NCBI GenBank assembly: GCA_016212095.1
Contig: JACRHH010000023.1
Location: forward strand, 1-55,989
Origin: Nitrospirota bacterium
GTDB taxonomy: Bacteria; Nitrospirota; Thermodesulfovibrionia; SZUA-242
DNA length: 55,989 nucleotides
Reading direction: 5' to 3'
Shown: in pieces, positions 24,082 through 32,976 of the stretch
Layout of the letters: every line of letters begins with the position of its first letter
How positions within the stretch are numbered: the stretch's first letter is position 1
Program-made: the position numbers and the translations under genes
The notes under the pieces: model-generated
Seen by the model: the letters and a program-made list of their open reading frames with translations, nothing else
Told to the model about the DNA's origin: nothing
Databases searched by the model: none

Positions 24082-24459
24082 TCAGGCGACAGAGTCTTTA
24101 TTGAGGGCGCGGCGAACGACATCACTCAACTGATGCGGCGTAAACGGCTTGTTCACATAATCGTATGCGCCGAGCTTTATTGAAAGCACTGCGGTGTCGA
24201 TCGTCTGATAGCCCGTAATGATCACAACCTGAGTTTCAGGCCAGCGAGACTTGATATTCCGCAGGAATTCGATTCCGTCCATTCCCGGCATCTTCAGATC
24301 TGTAAGCACCAAATCAAATCTGTCCGCCGCCAGCAGTTCAAGACCGGCATTGGCGTTCTCGGCTTGGGCCACCTCATATCCTTCGGGCTCCAATGCGCGA
24401 CGACAACTTATTCGCACAATCGGCTCATCGTCAACCACCAGTATTCTGGGCTTACTCAC
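24082..24459 (-). CDS. Single-domain response regulator
   Basis: A 125-aa CheY-like receiver: ILVVDDEPIVRISCRRALEP, phospho-acceptor Asp54 in LVLTDLKMPGMDG, Thr in VVIITGY, and Lys in YVNKPFTP. There is no output domain, so it works by protein contact or as a phospho-relay. GTG 24459 is chosen because the kinase gene ends 8 bp inside it and GGAGG lies upstream; an ATG at 24519 would overlap the kinase far more. It forms a coupled pair with the kinase next door, at the 3' end of the nuo operon. Confidence 0.88.
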   Translation of the reverse strand: MSKPRILVVDDEPIVRISCRRALEPEGYEVAQAENANAGLELLAADRFDLVLTDLKMPGMDGIEFLRNIKSRWPETQVVIITGYQTIDTAVLSIKLGAYDYVNKPFTPHQLSDVVRRALNKDSVA

Positions 24460-25606
24460 AGCACGACCCGCCTCCCGGCTCAAGCGGGAAATCGATGTAA
24501 AAACTCGTTCCCTCGCCAATCTTGCTTCGTATCCTTATGCAGCCGCCGTGATCCTTCACAAGCCCGTGGCTTACAGCAAGACCAAGCCCGGTTCCCTTGC
24601 CGACCGGTTTAGTGGTAAAAAACGGCTCGAATATCTTCTCGATGTTTTCCGGAGATATGCCTGAACCAGTATCGCGGAACTCAACCTCAACATGATCCTT
24701 CCCGTTAATGTCGGCAAGCCGCGTGGCTATCGTAAGGGTTCCACGCCCCTCCATCGCGTCGGCGGCGTTCACAATCATGTTTAGAAACACCTGCTGTATC
24801 TGCGGCGCATTCATATAGGTGTGAGGGAGAGTGTCATCCAGTTCAAGATCAACCTTAACATTAAAGAAATCGGCCTTGTTGCTGACTATCCGGAGAGACG
24901 CCCGCACAACATCGTTCAGGCTGGCAGGAGCCTTTTCCTCCGAGCTTGCGCGCGAAAACCCGAGAAGCCCCCGAATGATGTTGGCGCAACGGTTTGCCTG
25001 CTCGATTATCACATCAACATCCTCACGGTCGGCGCTTCCCTCCGGAAAACGGTCACGCATGAGATGGCCAAATGTCACTATCCCGGTAAGAGGACTGTTC
25101 AGTTCATGTGCAACACCAGCCGCCATGCGCCCCAGAGATGCAAGCTTCTCCGAGTGAATAAGCTGATCCTGCGCGCGTCTGATCGCCTCGGTCTTCTCCT
25201 CAACCTTTTTTTCGAGCGTTGTACCCCATTCCATAAGCTCGCTCTTTGCCGTTGACAGCTCCTTCGTCATTGCATTGAAGGAGGCAGCAAGCTCACCCAT
25301 CTCGTCCTTCGACTTGACCGGTATCACATAATCCAGATTGCCGCCCGCAACCGTGTTTATTCCCTTGAGAAGCTCGGCCAGCGGACGCTTTACAACAAGC
25401 ATCAGCGCAAGACAGAGAGAAAAAGCAAAGATAAATCCAAACGCGATGAAATACGTGATTATGTTCTGGGAAACCATGCCCGCGCCGGCGTCGAGCAACA
25501 GTTTCCAAAGAACTATTGTGCCGACAAGCAGCAAAGCGCCAACCGAAAGAATGAGTTTACCGCTGAAGGTATGGAAGAACTTGTTCTTTATCCAGGTTAA
25601 CAGCAC
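24452..25606 (-). CDS. Membrane sensor histidine kinase (HAMP)
   Basis: A 384-aa kinase if started at GTG 25606. It has two transmembrane helices (about 16-34 and 50-71) with almost no periplasmic loop, a HAMP domain ([16 protein letters not shown]), a coiled coil, HisKA with phospho-acceptor His167 in [15 protein letters not shown], and HATPase_c with [14 protein letters not shown] and [13 protein letters not shown]. It ends in an odd GGGSCCE. An in-frame ATG at 25687 lies inside nuoN and is less likely. With only 16 bp after the nuoN stop it is probably co-transcribed with nuo and may sense membrane energy state; that link is inference. Confidence 0.85.
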   Translation of the reverse strand: MLLTWIKNKFFHTFSGKLILSVGALLLVGTIVLWKLLLDAGAGMVSQNIITYFIAFGFIFAFSLCLALMLVVKRPLAELLKGINTVAGGNLDYVIPVKSKDEMGELAASFNAMTKELSTAKSELMEWGTTLEKKVEEKTEAIRRAQDQLIHSEKLASLGRMAAGVAHELNSPLTGIVTFGHLMRDRFPEGSADREDVDVIIEQANRCANIIRGLLGFSRASSEEKAPASLNDVVRASLRIVSNKADFFNVKVDLELDDTLPHTYMNAPQIQQVFLNMIVNAADAMEGRGTLTIATRLADINGKDHVEVEFRDTGSGISPENIEKIFEPFFTTKPVGKGTGLGLAVSHGLVKDHGGCIRIRSKIGEGTSFYIDFPLEPGGGSCCE

Positions 25607-25622
25607 GGCGTGAGAAATTGCG

Positions 25623-27062
25623 TCATCCCCGGAAAACCGACGCAGAGCCGCGCGCAAGCGACACGAGCGCATCAGGGAACAGACCAATCAGCACCACCGC
25701 AGCAGCAGTTACTGCAAGCACAATTTTAACCCTGACAGGTTCGCAAGCGCACATTATTTCGCTGTCGGGTGCTTCCATGTACATGAGCCTGACAACACGA
25801 AGGTAGAAATATGCCGAGATTGCGCTGAAAATGGCTGCCGCAATGACTATGTAAACATGTCCGCTGTTGACTGCGGCGGTAAACAGATAAAACTTGCCTA
25901 TAAATCCGGCTGTCGGCGGTATTCCGGCCAGCGAAAACATGAACAGCAGCATAATAAACGCAATACCCGGACGCGTTTTCGACAAACCTCTAAAATCGTC
26001 CAGCCCGTCAAAGCCCGTGCCATTTCGATCAAGAAGTATGATCACGGCAAACGCGCCAAAGTTCATGAACGCATAAATCATCATGTAGTTCATCATTGCC
26101 GCCACGCCTTGCGCTGTTCCGGCGATCACGCCGATAAGCGCGTAACCGGCATGGGCTATCGATGAGTACGCAAGCATTCGCTTGATGTTTGTCTGGCCAA
26201 GCGCCATGATGTTTCCAACCGCCATCGTAAGCACCGCAAGCATGGCAAGCAACGCGCTCCAGCCGGCAAGCTCCGACGCAAACGCCGCAACAAATACCCG
26301 CGCCATGACCGCAAACCCGGCTGCCTTCGGCCCAACCGACATGAACGCGGTGACAGGAGTGGGCGCGCCCTCGTAAACATCTGGTGCCCACATATGAAAC
26401 GGAGCCGCCGCCACCTTGAACCCGAAGGCGACAACGAACATCACAATCGCGGCCAGAAGTACCGGATTGCCGGTAATTGTTCCCTCGCCGAGCATTTTCG
26501 CGATTCCGGCAAGCTGTGTCGTGCCGGTAAGCCCGTAGATCAACGATATTCCATATAGCAGAAACGCCGACGAGAACGCGCCCAGCATGAAGTATTTCAC
26601 GGACGCTTCGTTCGACTTTATGTCACGCCTCAGAAATCCGGCCAGAACATATGTCGAAAGCGCCATCAATTCAAGCCCAAGATAGAGGCTCATGAGGTCG
26701 CCGGACGACGCCATCATCATCATGCCGAGCGTTGCGAAAAGCATAAGGATATAGTATTCGCCGTGCTCTTCCTTACGCGCGCTGAAATATGCGCCGGAAA
26801 CAAGAATGGTCAGAGCGGCGTTAATGAGAAACACCATCTTGAAAAACGTCGCATAACGGTCGGAAACAACCATGCCGCTGAAAGCGGTTCCAACGGGAAC
26901 CGACATCGTGAATGCCATCGTCGCGCCGACAATAGCCAGCGAAAGCCACGCGGTAACCTTCTTGTCATGAATTACGAGATCGGCAACAAGAAGAAGCATG
27001 GCGCAAACGGCCATAATTGTTTCAGGAAGGATATACGCCATGTCGGACATCTGGAAGTTCAT
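25623..27062 (-). CDS. nuoN: NADH-quinone oxidoreductase subunit N
   Basis: A 479-aa antiporter-like membrane subunit of complex I with 13-14 predicted transmembrane helices. Conserved are LELMALSTYVLAGFLRRD, SVKYFMLGAFSSAFLLYGIS, FKVAAAPFHMWAPDVYEGAP and KRMLAYSSIAHAGYALIG. The Lys/Glu in these helices belong to the proton channel. It is the last nuo gene, 2 bp after nuoM, and the two-component pair follows. Confidence 0.95.
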   Translation of the reverse strand: MNFQMSDMAYILPETIMAVCAMLLLVADLVIHDKKVTAWLSLAIVGATMAFTMSVPVGTAFSGMVVSDRYATFFKMVFLINAALTILVSGAYFSARKEEHGEYYILMLFATLGMMMMASSGDLMSLYLGLELMALSTYVLAGFLRRDIKSNEASVKYFMLGAFSSAFLLYGISLIYGLTGTTQLAGIAKMLGEGTITGNPVLLAAIVMFVVAFGFKVAAAPFHMWAPDVYEGAPTPVTAFMSVGPKAAGFAVMARVFVAAFASELAGWSALLAMLAVLTMAVGNIMALGQTNIKRMLAYSSIAHAGYALIGVIAGTAQGVAAMMNYMMIYAFMNFGAFAVIILLDRNGTGFDGLDDFRGLSKTRPGIAFIMLLFMFSLAGIPPTAGFIGKFYLFTAAVNSGHVYIVIAAAIFSAISAYFYLRVVRLMYMEAPDSEIMCACEPVRVKIVLAVTAAAVVLIGLFPDALVSLARGSASVFRG

Positions 27063-27064
27063 CC

Positions 27065-28624
27065 TTACCTGCCCCCCCCAATCGGCTCAATTATTTGCGA
27101 AATTTGAGCAAGTTGGGCCGCGCCGCCTGACGCGTTTACATGCGCCACAAGATGCTCGACCGTCGCATGCATGAAGCCGAGATATGCGTCGGGGTTCAGC
27201 CCGATCCAGAACACCAGAAACAGCATCGGGAGCACAGCAGCCATTTCGCGCCCGTTAATATCGGCAAGCGCCGCCACATTGTCGGAAACATCCTGAAAGA
27301 ATACCCGTCTGTACAGCCAGAGCATGTAACCCGCGCCCAGGATCACGCCGGTCGAAGCGAAAAGCCCGATCATGCGGTTTTTCGTAAATCCTCCAAGCAG
27401 AATCATGAACTCGCCAACAAAGCCGTTCGTGCCGGGGAATCCTATCGATGACAGCGTCAGTATCAGAAACATTGTCGCATAAACAGGCAGCGGCTTGGCC
27501 ATTCCACCGTAGAATGCGATCTCACGGCTATGGGTTCGCTCGTACACCGCGCCCACCATAAGGAACAACCCGCCCGTAACCACGCCGTGGTTTATCATCT
27601 GGATTATTCCGCCCTCAAGTCCCTGCGTGTTCATGGCGAAAATGCCCAAGGTGACAAACCCCATGTGGCTGACCGAACTGTAGGCGATAAGCCTTTTCAG
27701 ATCTGTCTGGGCAAAACATATCACCGCGCCATAGATTATTCCAACAACCGATAGAACCATCATCGGCATTGCCATGGCCTTCGTGGCTTCCGGAAAAAAC
27801 GGAATCGAAAAGCGAAGAAATCCGTAAGCGCCCATCTTGATAAGCACAGCCGCCAATATCACTGAACCGGCGGTCGGAGCCTCGGTATGCGCGTCCGGCA
27901 GCCATGTGTGAACCGGAAACATCGGGACTTTTACCGCAAAAGCGGCAAAGAACGCCAGCCAAAGAGTTGTCTGCAACCCGATCGGCAGGCTTCCGGCCTT
28001 TGCCGCAAGCTCCGGGATGAAGAACGTGCCGCCCAGTTTCAGGTAAAGCGTGATGATTCCGATCAGCATCAGCAGACTTCCGACAAGCGTGAACAGGAAG
28101 AACTTTATCGTCGCGTAAAGCCGTCCGGGGCCGCCCCATATGCCGATCAACAGAAACATCGGAATCAGCATGGCTTCCCAGAAAATGTAGAAGAGAAACA
28201 TGTCGAGCGAGCAGAAGACGCCGATCATCGCGCCCTCCACAATGAGAATAGCGACATGAAACTCCTTCACCTTCTCCTTTACCGCAGTCCACGAAATCAG
28301 CACACAGAGTATGCCGACCAGCGTGGACAGCAGAACAAACAGCACGCTTATGCCGTCAACGCCCATCGCATAGTTAATGTTCCAGTCCGGAATCCACGGG
28401 CTCATCTCCGCAAACTGCATCTTCCATGTGGAGCGGTCGAACGCCGTAAACAGCGGAAGCGATAACAGGAACGTAACAACGGTAACTGCAAGCGCGCCAA
28501 ACCGGGCCAGATTGTCGTTTCCGCGCGGCATGAGCATCAGCAATATTCCGCCGGCAATCGGCAGGAACGTGACTACGCTCAGTATCGGATACGACAGGGA
28601 GTTCATGACGAGAGATTCCATCAT
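27065..28624 (-). CDS. nuoM: NADH-quinone oxidoreductase subunit M
   Basis: A 519-aa Mrp-antiporter-like subunit of the complex I membrane arm. Typical sequences: WEAMLIPMFLLIGIWGGPGR, AFAVKVPMFPVHTWLPDAHT, GAYGFLRFSIPFFPEA and LKRLIAYSSVSHMGFVTLGI. Channel residues (Glu in WEAM, Lys in VKVP) are present. The ATG overlaps the nuoL stop by 4 bp (ATGA), giving translational coupling; an internal ATG at 28606 is an alternative. Confidence 0.95.
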   Translation of the reverse strand: MMESLVMNSLSYPILSVVTFLPIAGGILLMLMPRGNDNLARFGALAVTVVTFLLSLPLFTAFDRSTWKMQFAEMSPWIPDWNINYAMGVDGISVLFVLLSTLVGILCVLISWTAVKEKVKEFHVAILIVEGAMIGVFCSLDMFLFYIFWEAMLIPMFLLIGIWGGPGRLYATIKFFLFTLVGSLLMLIGIITLYLKLGGTFFIPELAAKAGSLPIGLQTTLWLAFFAAFAVKVPMFPVHTWLPDAHTEAPTAGSVILAAVLIKMGAYGFLRFSIPFFPEATKAMAMPMMVLSVVGIIYGAVICFAQTDLKRLIAYSSVSHMGFVTLGIFAMNTQGLEGGIIQMINHGVVTGGLFLMVGAVYERTHSREIAFYGGMAKPLPVYATMFLILTLSSIGFPGTNGFVGEFMILLGGFTKNRMIGLFASTGVILGAGYMLWLYRRVFFQDVSDNVAALADINGREMAAVLPMLFLVFWIGLNPDAYLGFMHATVEHLVAHVNASGGAAQLAQISQIIEPIGGGR

Positions 28625-30561
28625 CTGCCTCCCATCAGCGCAAGCGCCAGAACCACCAGCGCGAACGCTCCGGTTGCCATGATCGTGGCGTAATGATGAA
28701 CCACTCCGGTTTGAAGCGATCTCAATTTTTCTCCAAACCAGCCTATTGATTTCGGCACGCCGTTTACTATGCCCTCAATGATTGCGCCGTCAGTTACCGG
28801 TAGCAGCACGTTTTTTGCCACCCATATCACCGGACGAACGATGACGGCGTCGTAAAATTCATCCACGTAGTATTTGTTCTGTAGCCAGCGATACGGAACT
28901 CCGTTCAACGCCGCAGCCATCCTGTCCGGAATGTCGCTCTTCTTGCCGTACAACATCCAGGCAGCGCCAATTCCGGCAAGCCCCACAGCAATCGAAAGCA
29001 GCATAACCATAAGCTCCTCGCCGTGGCTTCCGTGCGCCTCCGGATGTCCGACCACCGGCATGAGGAAATGCGCGAAATGGTTTTCAAACCCAAGCGCGGG
29101 CGGCAGCCCAACCCATCCGGCGGCAACCGATCCGACGCATAGAATTATCAGCGGAATAGTCATAACCGACGGCGATTCGTGCAGGTGGTGCTCCTTTTCA
29201 TGTCCGCCCCTGAACTGGCCATGGAACGTGAGGAATATCAGCCGGAACGAGTAGAACGCCGTCAACAGCGCAACCAGCGTGCCGACCATCCAGAGCACCT
29301 TTCCGAGAGAGCCGTGAGAGGCGTATGTCAGCCACAGTATTTCATCCTTGCTGAAAAATCCGGCAAGAAGCGGAAAGCCCGATATGCTGAGCGACGCGAT
29401 CCAGAAGGTTATGGCGGTTGTCTTCATGTGGCGATATAGCCCGCCCATGTTTCGGATATCCTGATCGTGAACCGCATGGATCACGCTTCCAGCGCCAAGG
29501 AATAGAAGCGCCTTGAAAAAAGCGTGAGTGTACAGGTGAAAAATCCCAGCAGAATACGCTCCAACTCCGCAGGCCAGCACCATGTATCCAAGCTGGCTGA
29601 TGGTGGAATAGGCGATAACCCGCTTGATGTCTGTCTGCACCAGAGCTATCGTCGCCGCGAAAAGCGCGGTGAACGCTCCGGTTATCGCAACAACCATCAT
29701 CGCCGAATGCGACATATTGAAAATGGGATTGCATCGGGCAAGCAGAAACACTCCAGCCGTAACCATTGTGGCGGCATGGATGAGCGCGCTAACCGGAGTT
29801 GGGCCTTCCATGGCGTCGGGCAGCCACACATGAAGCGGAAACTGGGCCGATTTGCCGACCGCGCCGCAGAAAAGCAGAAGCGCGATAAGCGTGATCCGGT
29901 CAATGTCAAATCCCGCGATATGAAGCACCGGCGACTGCCAGTTCTGGAGCGCGGCGAAAACCGTCCGGTAGTCGAGGCTGCCAAAATTGATGAACACCAG
30001 GAACAGCCCAAGCGCGAATCCGAAATCGCCGAACCGGTTGACTATAAACGCCTTCTTGCCCGCGATGGCCGCCGACTCTTTGTTGTAGTAGAAACCGATC
30101 AGCAGATAAGAGCATACGCCAACAGCCTCCCAGCCGAAGTAAAGCTGGAGGAAGTTGTTCGACATTACCAGCATCAGCATCGAAAAGGTAAACAGGCTCA
30201 GGTATGAATAGAACCGCCAGTATCCGCTTTCGCCGTGCATGTAGCCGATGGAGTAGATGTGAACGAGAGTGGATACCGTTGTGACGACAACCAACATCAC
30301 AACCGTAAGCTGGTCGATGCAGAATCCTACCGCCAATTGCAACGAGCCGGAAGTGAGGAACCTGTAAACGTCGCCGTAATAGGTCTTGCCGCCAAGCACG
30401 TCCATCACGGTAAGCACCGACAGCAGCCACGACCCGGCGACTGCCAGCGTGGCTATCCAGTGCGCCTTTTCCTTGATAACCCTCGCTCCGAAGAGACCGT
30501 TGATCAGGAACGCCAGCAGCGGAAGGCCAGGAATCAGCATATGTGTTGCCGTAATGCCCAC
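28621..30561 (-). CDS. nuoL: NADH-quinone oxidoreductase subunit L
   Basis: A 646-aa antiporter-like subunit with the long lateral helix at the C-terminus. It shows FGWEAVGVCSYLLIGFYYNK, AVGKSAQFPLHVWLPDAMEG, PTPVSALIHAATMVTAGVFL and RVIAYSTISQLGYMVLACGV. GTG 30561 is chosen as start because GGGGGG lies 8 nt upstream within the end of nuoK; ATG 30540 is a possible shorter form. It drives one of the proton pathways of complex I. Confidence 0.94.
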   Translation of the reverse strand: MGITATHMLIPGLPLLAFLINGLFGARVIKEKAHWIATLAVAGSWLLSVLTVMDVLGGKTYYGDVYRFLTSGSLQLAVGFCIDQLTVVMLVVVTTVSTLVHIYSIGYMHGESGYWRFYSYLSLFTFSMLMLVMSNNFLQLYFGWEAVGVCSYLLIGFYYNKESAAIAGKKAFIVNRFGDFGFALGLFLVFINFGSLDYRTVFAALQNWQSPVLHIAGFDIDRITLIALLLFCGAVGKSAQFPLHVWLPDAMEGPTPVSALIHAATMVTAGVFLLARCNPIFNMSHSAMMVVAITGAFTALFAATIALVQTDIKRVIAYSTISQLGYMVLACGVGAYSAGIFHLYTHAFFKALLFLGAGSVIHAVHDQDIRNMGGLYRHMKTTAITFWIASLSISGFPLLAGFFSKDEILWLTYASHGSLGKVLWMVGTLVALLTAFYSFRLIFLTFHGQFRGGHEKEHHLHESPSVMTIPLIILCVGSVAAGWVGLPPALGFENHFAHFLMPVVGHPEAHGSHGEELMVMLLSIAVGLAGIGAAWMLYGKKSDIPDRMAAALNGVPYRWLQNKYYVDEFYDAVIVRPVIWVAKNVLLPVTDGAIIEGIVNGVPKSIGWFGEKLRSLQTGVVHHYATIMATGAFALVVLALALMGGR

Positions 30562-30565
30562 GTTG

Positions 30566-30868
30566 TCAGCCCCCCATTTCCTTGATCTCGTCGATATGCG
30601 CGGTCGGCTTGTTCCTGAACAGTGCAATGATTATCGCCAGTCCAATAGCCGCCTCCGCCGCCGCCACCGCTTTGATGAAGAACACCATTATCTGGCCGCG
30701 TATGTCTTCGAGGTAATGGCTCATCGCAACCAGATTGATATTCACGGCGTTCAGCATAAGCTCAACCGACATGAACATTATGATCACATTGCGCCGCGTG
30801 ACAAATCCAAATACGCCTATCGCGAAAACCGCCGCGGAAAGCGCCATATACCACGTAACCGGAACCAT
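30566..30868 (-). CDS. nuoK: NADH-quinone oxidoreductase subunit K
   Basis: A 100-aa subunit with three transmembrane helices. Two buried Glu needed for proton transfer are visible in [18 protein letters not shown] and in [20 protein letters not shown]. Full length. The start lies 2 bp after nuoJ, and nuoL begins 4 bp after its stop. Confidence 0.96.
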   Translation of the reverse strand: MVPVTWYMALSAAVFAIGVFGFVTRRNVIIMFMSVELMLNAVNINLVAMSHYLEDIRGQIMVFFIKAVAAAEAAIGLAIIIALFRNKPTAHIDEIKEMGG

Positions 30869-30870
30869 GC

Positions 30871-31383
30871 CTATTCCTTGATCCTTTTCTTGGCCAGAAT
30901 GATCGCGCCGATCACCGCGACAAGCAAAACCAGCGACGCAACCTCAAACGGGAACAGATATTCTGTGAACATCGCCCTGCCTACCACTCCCGGATGAGAA
31001 AGCTCCCTGACACGTTCTATCGTGATATTCCCATGCGGCCCTGCAACAAACGAGCGTGTCATTATCAGAAGAAGCGTGAATAGCGCCACGGCCACGGCCA
31101 CGCCGGTGGGCCAGACGCCCACATACTGCTCCTCGCCAATCTCCTTCTTGAGATCAAGCAGGAGCACCACAAACAGAAACAGAACCAGTATCGCCCCCGC
31201 ATAAACAATAAGCTGTATCGCCGCCATCATTTCGGCGTTCAGCATCAGATACAGCCCGGCAATATGGAAAAAGAGGAGTAGCATCCAGAGCACGCTGTGA
31301 ACCGGATTCTTGCGGGTTATCACCATCAGCGACAACCCGATTACCGCAGCCGCGAAGTAGAAGAAGAACAGTTCAACCAACAT
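30871..31383 (-). CDS. nuoJ: NADH-quinone oxidoreductase subunit J
   Basis: A 170-aa membrane subunit with five predicted helices: [40 protein letters not shown], and the pi-bulge helix [20 protein letters not shown] characteristic of NuoJ. ATG 31383 overlaps the end of nuoI by 11 bp, with GGAGGTG just upstream. A longer in-frame reading into nuoI is not plausible. Confidence 0.94.
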   Translation of the reverse strand: MLVELFFFYFAAAVIGLSLMVITRKNPVHSVLWMLLLFFHIAGLYLMLNAEMMAAIQLIVYAGAILVLFLFVVLLLDLKKEIGEEQYVGVWPTGVAVAVALFTLLLIMTRSFVAGPHGNITIERVRELSHPGVVGRAMFTEYLFPFEVASLVLLVAVIGAIILAKKRIKE

Positions 31384-31957
31384 TTTTCCCCACCTCCGCG
31401 TTTTTTGAAACCGGCTTGTGGCCCGTGAAAAACCATTTCTTCGGCGTCCAGAACTTCTCGAAGTAGTTTTTCCCCTTGTCACCGGCCATATATTTATCCC
31501 AGTTCTCCAGAAGCCGGATCATGTTGTAATCGAACTCGGCCCTTGTGTATCCCGAATATTCGTAATGTTCGGTCAGCACAATCGCTCCATACGGACAGGC
31601 CTCGACGCAGAGCCCGCAAAACACGCACCGCAGAACCTCTATCCTGTAACCTGTCACGTATTTCTTGAAATCCGGCCCTTCCGCAGTATGAATGTCGATG
31701 CAACGCGACGGGCATATCGCCGAGCACATGCCGCAGCCGACACACTTCATCCTGCCTTTTTCGTCCTTGGCAAGCGCGTGAAGGCCGCGAAATCCGGGCT
31801 CTGCCGGACGCTTCACCTTCGGATACCGCCTGGTAACAATCACGCGGTCTTCCTGCTTGCGGAACGGATCGAACAGGCCCTTTACCCAGACCTTCAGCGT
31901 CAGCGCCATGCCCTGACAGATCTCATACGGAATTATTTTTTTAACAATGCCGCTCAT
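31373..31957 (-). CDS. nuoI: NADH-quinone oxidoreductase subunit I
   Basis: A 194-aa ferredoxin-like subunit carrying clusters N6a and N6b: CVGCGMCSAICP and CVFCGLCVEACPYGAI. It passes electrons from NuoG to the N2 cluster in NuoB. ATG 31957 overlaps the nuoH stop by 4 bp. The C-terminal extension, with FEKFWTPKKWFFTG and KPVSKNAEVG, is family-like. Confidence 0.95.
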   Translation of the reverse strand: MSGIVKKIIPYEICQGMALTLKVWVKGLFDPFRKQEDRVIVTRRYPKVKRPAEPGFRGLHALAKDEKGRMKCVGCGMCSAICPSRCIDIHTAEGPDFKKYVTGYRIEVLRCVFCGLCVEACPYGAIVLTEHYEYSGYTRAEFDYNMIRLLENWDKYMAGDKGKNYFEKFWTPKKWFFTGHKPVSKNAEVGKNVG

Positions 31958-32976
31958 GCGAAATATACCTTCCAAAGGCCGGTAAGAAAGATGTTGGCAA
32001 GCGCAATCGGTATCATCACCTTCCATCCAAGCGACATAAGCTGGTCGTAACGGTAACGGGGAAGCGTCGTCCGCACCCAGTAATACATGAAGAAAAGCGT
32101 GTAAACCTTCACCAAAAACCACCAGACGCCGCCTGGGATTATCTTCTCCAGGCCCGGAATCGGGTTCCAGCCGCCAAGGAAGCAGACAGTGCCGAGCGCC
32201 GCCATTATGAGCATTCCCATATATTCCGCAAGAAAGAACAGCGCGAATCTGAACCCGGTGTACTCGGTGAAATATCCGGCTACCAGCTCGCTTTCGGCCT
32301 CCGGCAGGTCAAACGGCGTGCGGTTCGTCTCGGCAAGCGCCGCGATGCAGAAGATAGAGAAACCAAGAAACTGCGGTATGAAATTCCACATTCCGGCCCT
32401 CTCCTGCGCGTGGACGATGTCGGTCAGATTAAGCGATCCGGCCAGCATCATCACGCCAACAAGCGAAAGCCCAAGCGAAATCTCATAGCTTATAACCTGC
32501 GCCGATGAGCGAAGCCCGCCCAGAAACGCGTATTTCGAGTTCGACGCCCAGCCGGCCATCACCACGCCGTATGCGCCAAGCGACGACATCGCAAGCACGA
32601 ACAGAAGCCCGATATTGATATTGGCAAGCGCGCCGCCAACATGGTACGGCCCAAGATTGAAACCCTCGAAGAACGGAAACACCACAAGCGAACTTGTCGC
32701 GGCGAAAAAGCAGATCATCGGCGCGATCATGAACACGTAACGATCTGCCTTCGCGGGAATTACGTCTTCCTTGAAAAGCAGCTTGACGCCGTCGGCAATC
32801 GGCTGAAGCAGTCCGTGCCAGCCCACTTCCATCGGCCCAAGCCTGATCTGCATATGCGCGATAACCTTGCGCTCGAAGTATGTCGCGTATGCCACATGCA
32901 GCATCGCAACGGCAAACACGACAACAAGCTTGATCACCACGCCGACAATTAATAATAATGTGTCGATAGCCCCCAT
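31954..32976 (-). CDS. nuoH: NADH-quinone oxidoreductase subunit H
   Basis: A 340-aa eight-helix subunit that forms most of the quinone chamber. Visible: ATYFERKVIAHMQIRLGPME, GWHGLLQPIADGVKLLFKED, AETNRTPFDLPEAESELVAG and ITEYTGF-like GYFTEYTGFRFALFFLAEYM. ATG 32976 overlaps the last base of the nuoG stop (TGATG). All signature acidic residues are present. Confidence 0.95.
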   Translation of the reverse strand: MGAIDTLLLIVGVVIKLVVVFAVAMLHVAYATYFERKVIAHMQIRLGPMEVGWHGLLQPIADGVKLLFKEDVIPAKADRYVFMIAPMICFFAATSSLVVFPFFEGFNLGPYHVGGALANINIGLLFVLAMSSLGAYGVVMAGWASNSKYAFLGGLRSSAQVISYEISLGLSLVGVMMLAGSLNLTDIVHAQERAGMWNFIPQFLGFSIFCIAALAETNRTPFDLPEAESELVAGYFTEYTGFRFALFFLAEYMGMLIMAALGTVCFLGGWNPIPGLEKIIPGGVWWFLVKVYTLFFMYYWVRTTLPRYRYDQLMSLGWKVMIPIALANIFLTGLWKVYFA

